A DNA stretch of 64,000 nt from Nostocoides sp. Soil756 (GTDB taxonomy: Bacteria; Actinomycetota; Actinomycetes; Actinomycetales; Dermatophilaceae): the NCBI RefSeq assembly GCF_001428065.1, contig NZ_LMSE01000002.1:1310245-1374244 (forward strand), written 5' to 3'. This document shows, in pieces, positions 60,401 through 64,000 of the stretch. The notes under the pieces were generated by a model. It ran no database searches. It had not been told where the DNA came from and worked only from the letters and a program-made list of their open reading frames with translations. Each line of letters starts with the position of its first letter. Position 1 is the stretch's first letter. Made by a program: the position numbers and the translations under genes.

Positions 60401-61593
60401 ACGACCTCGCGCTCGGTGTCGGTGGCCCCCGGGTAGCGGCGCTCGACCGCGGCCCGGCAGCGCCGCGCGAGGACGCCCATGGGGTCGGTGCCGGCGGGGA
60501 TGCCCAGGATCTCGGGCTCGGGCAGGTGGACGGCGCCGATGCCCAGGTCGTCGCGGGCGTGCTGCACGCACTCGCCCGTGAGCAGGGCCGTCATGGTGAG
60601 GAGCCGGTCGGCGCGGGCGGTGTCGCCCGCGGTGACCTCGAGGGCGCGGGCGCGCATCGAGCCGGTGTCGGCCAGGTGGGCGGCGTCGGTGACGCGGTCG
60701 AGGTGGCGCGAGTCGAGGACGACGAGGCGGCGGGCGGCGTCGAGGACGTCGACGGCGCGGACCTGGCCGGGCTCGGCGTGCCGGACGGCGGCGCTGAGCA
60801 CGGCCGGCACCCCGGCGGCGTCGGCCAGGCCGAGCAGGCGCGCGGCGTGCGAGCGGCATCCGGGGGTGCCCTCGGGGCCGCCGTGCAGGACGACCTCGAC
60901 GGCCAGCCCGTCGCGCGGGAGCAGGGTGCGCCAGCGGGCCAGCAGGGTGCGGGCCTGCTCGCGCTGCCCGGCCAGCACGGCCCGGCCGACGTCGGAGTCG
61001 GGGCCGAGGAGGACGACGAGCCGGGCGGGCCCCCCGGGGGTGGCCTCGGGCCGGGCGGGGTCGGCCCGGCCGGGGTCGGCAGCGGGGTGGGACCAGCGCG
61101 CGAGGAGGTCGGGGGTGGTGACCGGGACGCCCCGCTCGCCGCGCAGGTGGGTGGCGGTGACGAGCCGGCACAGCGCCGCCCAGCCGCCCCCGGGCGCCGC
61201 TCCCCCACCGCGCCCGCGGGCCAGGACGGTGACCCGGGGCCGGCGCGGGTCGACGACCGCCCCACCGCGTACCGGGGTGCGCACCCGCCGGGGAGCACGC
61301 CCCGGCACGAGGTCGGCGACGGCGAGGTCGACGCCCAGGACCGGGTCGAGGCCGGCCACGCCGCACGCCCGCGCGAACCGGACCGCGCCGTAGAGGCCGT
61401 CGCGGTCGGTGAGCGCGAGCGCACCCTGCCCGAGCTCGGCGGCCCGGGCCACGAGGTCCTCGGGGGTCGAGGCGCCGTAGCGCATCGAGAACCCCGAGGC
61501 GACGTGCAGGTGGGCGAACCCGTCGACGCCGGGAGCGGGCCCGGGGGCCGCCGGGCGGCCGGTCGTGGCGGCGGTGGTGGACATGGCGGTCAT
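57493..61593 (-). CDS. dnaE2: Error-prone DNA polymerase III alpha subunit
   Basis: A 1366-residue C-family polymerase, long for DnaE2. Order: PHP domain (FAHLHVASGFSMRYGASTPE, ALTDRDGLYGAVRFARACGV), palm with ELPDIDVDVESARRTEIYEA, FHEQVLLIVAETTGVSLAQA, the HhH region (GIRLSLADVKGISEAEVARI) and a C-terminal OB fold. Two inserts lengthen it: a Gly/Arg-rich one in the PHP part and an acidic linker near the HhH that is partly encoded by a 56-bp palindrome. ATG 61593 is chosen, 9 bp after the HEPN gene stop; ATG 61584 is possible. Damage-induced mutagenesis is its family role. The SOS box at 62427 would control it. Confidence 0.93.
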   Translation of the reverse strand: MTAMSTTAATTGRPAAPGPAPGVDGFAHLHVASGFSMRYGASTPEDLVARAAELGQGALALTDRDGLYGAVRFARACGVAGLDPVLGVDLAVADLVPGRAPRRVRTPVRGGAVVDPRRPRVTVLARGRGGGAAPGGGWAALCRLVTATHLRGERGVPVTTPDLLARWSHPAADPGRADPARPEATPGGPARLVVLLGPDSDVGRAVLAGQREQARTLLARWRTLLPRDGLAVEVVLHGGPEGTPGCRSHAARLLGLADAAGVPAVLSAAVRHAEPGQVRAVDVLDAARRLVVLDSRHLDRVTDAAHLADTGSMRARALEVTAGDTARADRLLTMTALLTGECVQHARDDLGIGAVHLPEPEILGIPAGTDPMGVLARRCRAAVERRYPGATDTEREVVLDRLDTELTVIRSLGYPTYFLTVAEVTDLVRARGVRVAARGSGAGSLVNHLLGISGVDPIRHRLLMERFCSPLRAELPDIDVDVESARRTEIYEAVLERFGGERVTCVSMMDTYKVRHAVRDVGAALGMPPVEVDEIAKAFPHIRARDARHAIADLPELRSRGLDSPRLAQFFDLVEALDGLPRHIALHPCGVVLSNAGMLDRTPVEASWLGFPMSQFDKDDVETLGFLKLDVLGIRMQSSMAHAVAEVERVSGQRIDLDDEAQVPLDDPDTFELIRTTRTLGMFQIESPGQRELVGKLGPRAFDDLIVDISLFRPGPVKSDMITPFLESRHGWRERRFLHPSLVPALEETEGVVVFHEQVLLIVAETTGVSLAQADEVRRSMGTPHGQEEVEAWWRPAAQARGYDAADRDRIWEVLKSFASFGFCKAHAAAFALPTYHSAWLKTHHPAAFLAGILTHDPGMYPKRLLLDDARSFGIPVLGLDVNASREVYRVEPVEDGDDGPAEGDEGADERRRHADVPPDPSACHLLSTGEGGDVPGWRRDPQPYGIRLSLADVKGISEAEVARIVAGQPYADLGDFWARARVSRPVTERLVLAGAFDALHGMGSSSLGHRGRVTRRDLLLHVAELERWERGAGGRRGRPTRSARPPRPGTVDGHRLEIPASAAREVQEAGLDVRLRAAAQSQAAREVVPAAEQPTQLTLDLGDRPRLVAGTGLPEMTGPERVRAELDVLGLDVSAHVIAFYEPLLAALGVTRSRDLVGSRSRREVWVSGVKVATQTPPVRSGRRVVFLTLDDGTGPSDCTFFEDVQGPYAGVVFHSWMLLVRGVLRRTGDRGVSIRATGAWELAALWDAWQLGGLTAVRAAIGAGEADAVARAEAAEHAAREADARTGRRVLVHASGFRQSPYADIKPAGADPRAGRGAPVLDHPGGMPRPVPGTPPGQVVPVAASTPALPSRKLWHASPGSSGH
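58810..58867. repeat. Long palindrome inside dnaE2
   Basis: Arms 58810-58830 and 58847-58867 (21 bases) are complementary except for one T/G position (58820/58857), which would pair as G-U in RNA; the loop is 16 bases. It lies in frame within the acidic linker of DnaE2 and encodes ERRRHADVPPDPSACHLLST. It looks like an inserted palindromic element tolerated by the protein. Confidence 0.8.
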
Positions 61594-61601
61594 CGGCGGC
61601 T

Positions 61602-62018
61602 TCAGGCGGAGCGGACGGGGACGAGCCGGCGACCCGTGACGTGAGCGACGGGCACCCCGAGCCGGGAGGCCACGAGGTCGACGAAGGTCTCGGCGTCGCG
61701 CAGCAGGTCGTCGGCCTCGCGGGCCCCGACCCGCACCAGCCCGGTCTCGACGCCGACCCGGTGGCCGGTGACGAGCGCGAAGCGCTGGGCCCACTCGGTG
61801 AGCTCGGGAGCGGTGCGGGCGGTGAGACCCCACACGTCGTGCGGGCCCTGCTCGCGGGGGGTGCCGCCCGGGCGGGCGGCCAGGAGCGCGGCGGCGGCCC
61901 GCAGCGCGGCCAGCGAGGCGCACAGGTAGCGGGCGGAGGCGGCCGGGGCGGAGTACCCGGAGGTGACGGCCTCGCGGGCCCGTTCGAGGAGGTCGAGCGT
62001 GGTCGTGGCGTGCGGCAT
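61602..62018 (-). CDS. SAV_6107-type HEPN domain protein of the dnaE2 operon
   Basis: A 138-residue helical protein: LDLLERAREAVTSGYSAPAA, SARYLCASLAALRAAAALLA, then TARTAPELTEWAQRFALVTG and READDLLRDAETFVDLVASR. It fits the HEPN-like family named after Streptomyces SAV_6107, found beside dnaE2. No RX4-6H RNase motif is evident, so a binding rather than nuclease role is likely. It sits between DUF6504 (16 bp upstream) and dnaE2 (8 bp downstream), hence probably SOS-induced with them. Confidence 0.82.
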   Translation of the reverse strand: MPHATTTLDLLERAREAVTSGYSAPAASARYLCASLAALRAAAALLAARPGGTPREQGPHDVWGLTARTAPELTEWAQRFALVTGHRVGVETGLVRVGAREADDLLRDAETFVDLVASRLGVPVAHVTGRRLVPVRSA

Positions 62019-62034
62019 CGGTGGTGCCTCTCCC

Positions 62035-62349
62035 TCAGTCGTGGGCCCGCAGGAGGAGCCAGTGGTCGTCGTCGCGGCCGAGGTCGAAGACCCCGGTGGT
62101 GCCCGAGGGCGGGCAGGCCTCGACCCGCCAGACCCGGCGCTCGGTGGCGGGTGGGCCGCCCCCGGGGTCACCGACCTCGCGCCACCAGGCGCGCCGCTCC
62201 TGCCAGGAGTCGAGGACGGCGCAGACGGTGTAGCGCCGGCCCCGCCAGACGAACGAGCGCGGGCCGCCCGGTGCGGCGGCGGCACCGGCCGGGCCGGGCG
62301 CACCGGCGCCGGTGACGACCTGGAGCGGGTCGTCGTGGCGACGGACCAT
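62035..62349 (-). CDS. DUF6504 protein, first gene of the SOS dnaE2 operon
   Basis: A 104-residue protein: MVRRHDDPLQVVTGAG, a Gly/Ala/Pro linker, then a folded part rich in Trp and Arg (RSFVWRGRRYTVCAVLDSWQ, ERRAWWREVG, RRVWRVEACPPSGTTGVFDL, DDDHWLLLRAHD). Small uncharacterised family found next to dnaE2 in Actinobacteria. AGGAGG lies 6 bases before the ATG and the LexA box 78 bp before it. Confidence 0.85.
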   Translation of the reverse strand: MVRRHDDPLQVVTGAGAPGPAGAAAAPGGPRSFVWRGRRYTVCAVLDSWQERRAWWREVGDPGGGPPATERRVWRVEACPPSGTTGVFDLGRDDDHWLLLRAHD

Positions 62350-62425
62350 GGCGGGCCTCCTGCGGGCAGGACGGAGCGACCCGAAGACCCTGGTGGGGCC
62401 TTCGGCAGCGGCGTCGGGGCGAATG

Positions 62426-62443
62426 ATCGAACACCTGTTCGAT
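62426..62443. promoter_or_regulatory. LexA-binding SOS box of the DUF6504-HEPN-dnaE2 operon
   Basis: TCGAAC-ACCT-GTTCGA (62427-62442) matches the LexA consensus, with one more symmetric base on each side. It lies between the divergent dnaE2 operon (start 62349) and the YbaK-like gene (start 62552), closer to the former. Confidence 0.9.
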
Positions 62444-62551
62444 GTCGACCACTGTACCCCGCACCCCCGTCATCAGGTCAACCCGTGACGCCGGACCCGT
62501 CCCGCGACCGGGCCGGAGCCCGCGGGCCGCCGGGGCCACTACGCTCCCGTC

Positions 62552-63091
62552 ATGTCGCCCGAGACCACCGGCCTCGCCCCGGATGCCGACCCGCCCGGTC
62601 GCGACCTCACCACGCACCCCGCCGTCGCCGCGGTGCTCGAGGCCCTGGCGGTCCAGCACGTGCGCCCCGAGCTGCGCCAGCTGCCCGGGGCGGTGCGCAC
62701 CGCGAAGGCCGCCGCCGAGGCCCTGGGCATCAGCCCGGCCGAGATCGCCAACAGCCTCGTCTTCGCCGCCACCCGGGCCGACGCCACCGTCGAGCCGCTC
62801 CTGGTGCTGGCCTCCGGCGGCCACCGGGTCGACACCGCGAAGGTCGCCGGACTGGCCGAGTACGTGGCCGTCGAGCAGGCCGACCCCGACTTCGTCCGCC
62901 GCCACACCGGGATGGCGATCGGTGGCGTGGCGCCCGTGGGGCACCCCCGGCGGCTCCGCACGATCGTCGACGTCACCCTGGGCCGCTACGCCCGGGTCTG
63001 GGCCGCCGCCGGCCACAGCCACACCGTCTTCGCGACCACCTACGACGAGCTCATCCGGGTCACCGCGGGCCAGCCGATGGACGTCGCCTGA
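62552..63091 (+). CDS. YbaK/ProX-type aminoacyl-tRNA deacylase domain protein
   Basis: A 179-residue single-domain protein: LRQLPGAVRTAKAAAEALGI, EIANSLVFAATRADATVEPL, LLVLASGGHRVDTAKVAGLA, and GMAIGGVAPVGHPRRLRTIV, the usual YbaK core with its conserved Lys and GGVxPxG loop. Family members hydrolyse mischarged aminoacyl-tRNA (for example Cys-tRNAPro). Start ATG 62552. The SOS box lies 110 bp upstream but probably serves the divergent operon. Confidence 0.88.
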   Translation: MSPETTGLAPDADPPGRDLTTHPAVAAVLEALAVQHVRPELRQLPGAVRTAKAAAEALGISPAEIANSLVFAATRADATVEPLLVLASGGHRVDTAKVAGLAEYVAVEQADPDFVRRHTGMAIGGVAPVGHPRRLRTIVDVTLGRYARVWAAAGHSHTVFATTYDELIRVTAGQPMDVA

Positions 63092-63201
63092 CAGGCTCCT
63101 GAGAGCCGGCTGGGCCCCGTCCCATCCGGGGGACCGCTCCGCGGCGAACGAGGTCGAGGGCACCAACGGTGGCGCCCCGGCCCCCGCAGGAGGACACCCC
63201 C

Positions 63202-63852
63202 ATGAAGCTCACTCCTTTCCTCGTCGTCGGCAGCGCCCTGGCGCTCAGCGTGGCCACGGCCACGGCCGCGCAGGCCACGCACGACTCCAACCCCTCGGCC
63301 AAGGTCGCCAGCTACCGCTACGGGCTGAACCCGGTGCAGCCGGCCAGCGTGCCGAACAGCCAGGCGCACGGCAGCACCCGCATCACCGCGCTGCCCAACG
63401 GCAAGGTCCAGGTCACGGTCACCGTCGACGGGCTCGCCCCGGGCCTGCCCCACGCGATGCACCTGCACGGCATCGACGGCACCCCCATGGACAAGGGGTG
63501 CCCCGACGGCAGCGCCGACGCCGACCACAACGGCCTCACCAACGTGGTCGAGGGCGCCCCGTTCTACGGCGGCATCCTCACCTCGCTGACCACCGTCGGT
63601 GACACCTCGCCCGCGAGCGCCCTCGACCTGAGCCGCTTCCCGGTGGCCGACGCGAACGGCCACCTCGAGTACACCCGGACCTTCTCCAACGCCGCGGCCC
63701 TGGCCAACGCGGGCACGGTGCAGGTGGTCGTCCACGGCATCGACCTCAACGGCAACGGGGTGTACGACTTCGAGTCCGGCCCCTCCGAGCTCGGCGCGCA
63801 GTTCCCGCTGGAGGCCACCCTCCCGACGGTCTGCGGGGGCATCGCCAACTGA
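63202..63852 (+). CDS. Secreted protein, CHRD/superoxide-dismutase-like beta domain
   Basis: A 216-residue protein with a Sec signal peptide (MKLTPFLVVGSALALSVATA, cleavage probably after AQA at about residue 24). The mature part has ITALPNGKVQVTVTVDGLAP, then GLPHAMHLHGIDGTPMD with an HxH pair, DADHNGLTNVVEGAPFYGGI, and QVVVHGIDLNGNGVYDFESG. This resembles CHRD-like or Cu-binding beta-sandwich proteins, but no firm family. A Cys pair (GCPDGS and TVCGG) could form a disulfide. AGGAGG precedes the ATG at 63202. A strong terminator follows. Confidence 0.75.
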   Translation: MKLTPFLVVGSALALSVATATAAQATHDSNPSAKVASYRYGLNPVQPASVPNSQAHGSTRITALPNGKVQVTVTVDGLAPGLPHAMHLHGIDGTPMDKGCPDGSADADHNGLTNVVEGAPFYGGILTSLTTVGDTSPASALDLSRFPVADANGHLEYTRTFSNAAALANAGTVQVVVHGIDLNGNGVYDFESGPSELGAQFPLEATLPTVCGGIAN

Positions 63853-63884
63853 GGCGGAGCACCACGGCAGCACGATCACGACGC

Positions 63885-63922
63885 CGCGGGCGGTCGGAGG
63901 GAGCATCCTCCGGCCGCCCGCG
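63885..63922 (+). terminator. Strong terminator hairpin after the secreted-protein gene
   Basis: Sixteen-base arms (63885-63900 and 63907-63922) pair with a single T/G position and a 6-base loop GAGCAT, 32 bp after the stop codon. No U-tract follows. Confidence 0.75.
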
Positions 63923-64000
63923 CCGGTGTCGGGGCTCACTGGGTGTGTCCTCTTCCGAGCCCCAAGGCATCCGCTCATGCCGAATGTCGGACGTCCGCCG

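Overview
The window is very GC-rich, gene-dense DNA from an actinobacterium, most likely a Micrococcales member close to Intrasporangiaceae. This rests on gene content and codon use: GTG starts and ATGA/GTGA/TGATG overlaps are common. It also rests on conserved actinobacterial blocks: trkA pair / DUF3159 / OB-fold / DUF3710 / dut / DUF4193 / suhB; sepH; a ferrochelatase with Fe-S cysteines; topoisomerase IV genes; and dnaE2-dinB. I saw no rRNA, tRNA, CRISPR array, integrase or transposase.

Layout. 1-12.5 kb: a 5'-truncated 3-hydroxyacyl-CoA dehydrogenase, an XRE-HTH/MurA fusion, an SGNH hydrolase, an ABM-type monooxygenase, map, an epimerase, an SDR, cysM, a hemerythrin-like protein, a methyltransferase, dxs and an RCC1-repeat protein. 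12.55-17.28 kb: an accessory island bounded by two copies of the 3' end of one gene (69 bp identical). It carries an MNT antitoxin with a gutted HepT, a second HepT remnant, a frameshifted antitoxin remnant, a beta-lactamase-fold hydrolase, an unknown protein and an intact VapBC pair. The complete copy of the bordering gene (17.19-17.65 kb) has a near-perfect LexA (SOS) box over its start codon.

17.8-27.7 kb: sulfite reductase and cysH (sulfate assimilation); convergent aconitase with a perfect 18-bp palindrome in its promoter region; then an operon-like run of a NarL-type response regulator, a soluble histidine kinase, a 58-codon small ORF, a membrane protein and a degenerate receiver fused to a CPBP membrane protease. 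27.7-44.4 kb: the conserved block of RNA methyltransferase, APC permease, two TrkA proteins, DUF3159, OB-fold, DUF3710, dut, DUF4193, inositol phosphatase, hemH, sepH, tdk, a phosphodiesterase-like protein, DUF5998, a GNAT/acyl-CoA-synthetase fusion and a nitroreductase. 44.5-54 kb: parC and parE face each other around an alpha-glucoside-like ABC importer and its LacI regulator. 54-64 kb: small conserved proteins, then dinB and an SOS-controlled operon DUF6504 / SAV_6107-type HEPN / dnaE2 whose operator is a clear LexA box. A YbaK-type deacylase and a secreted protein end the window.

Most promising for follow-up: the attachment-site-like duplication around the toxin-antitoxin island at the end of an SOS-regulated gene; the self-operator predicted for the HTH-MurA fusion; the two-component / small ORF / receiver-CPBP operon; and long G-U-compensated palindromes, one of them inside dnaE2.
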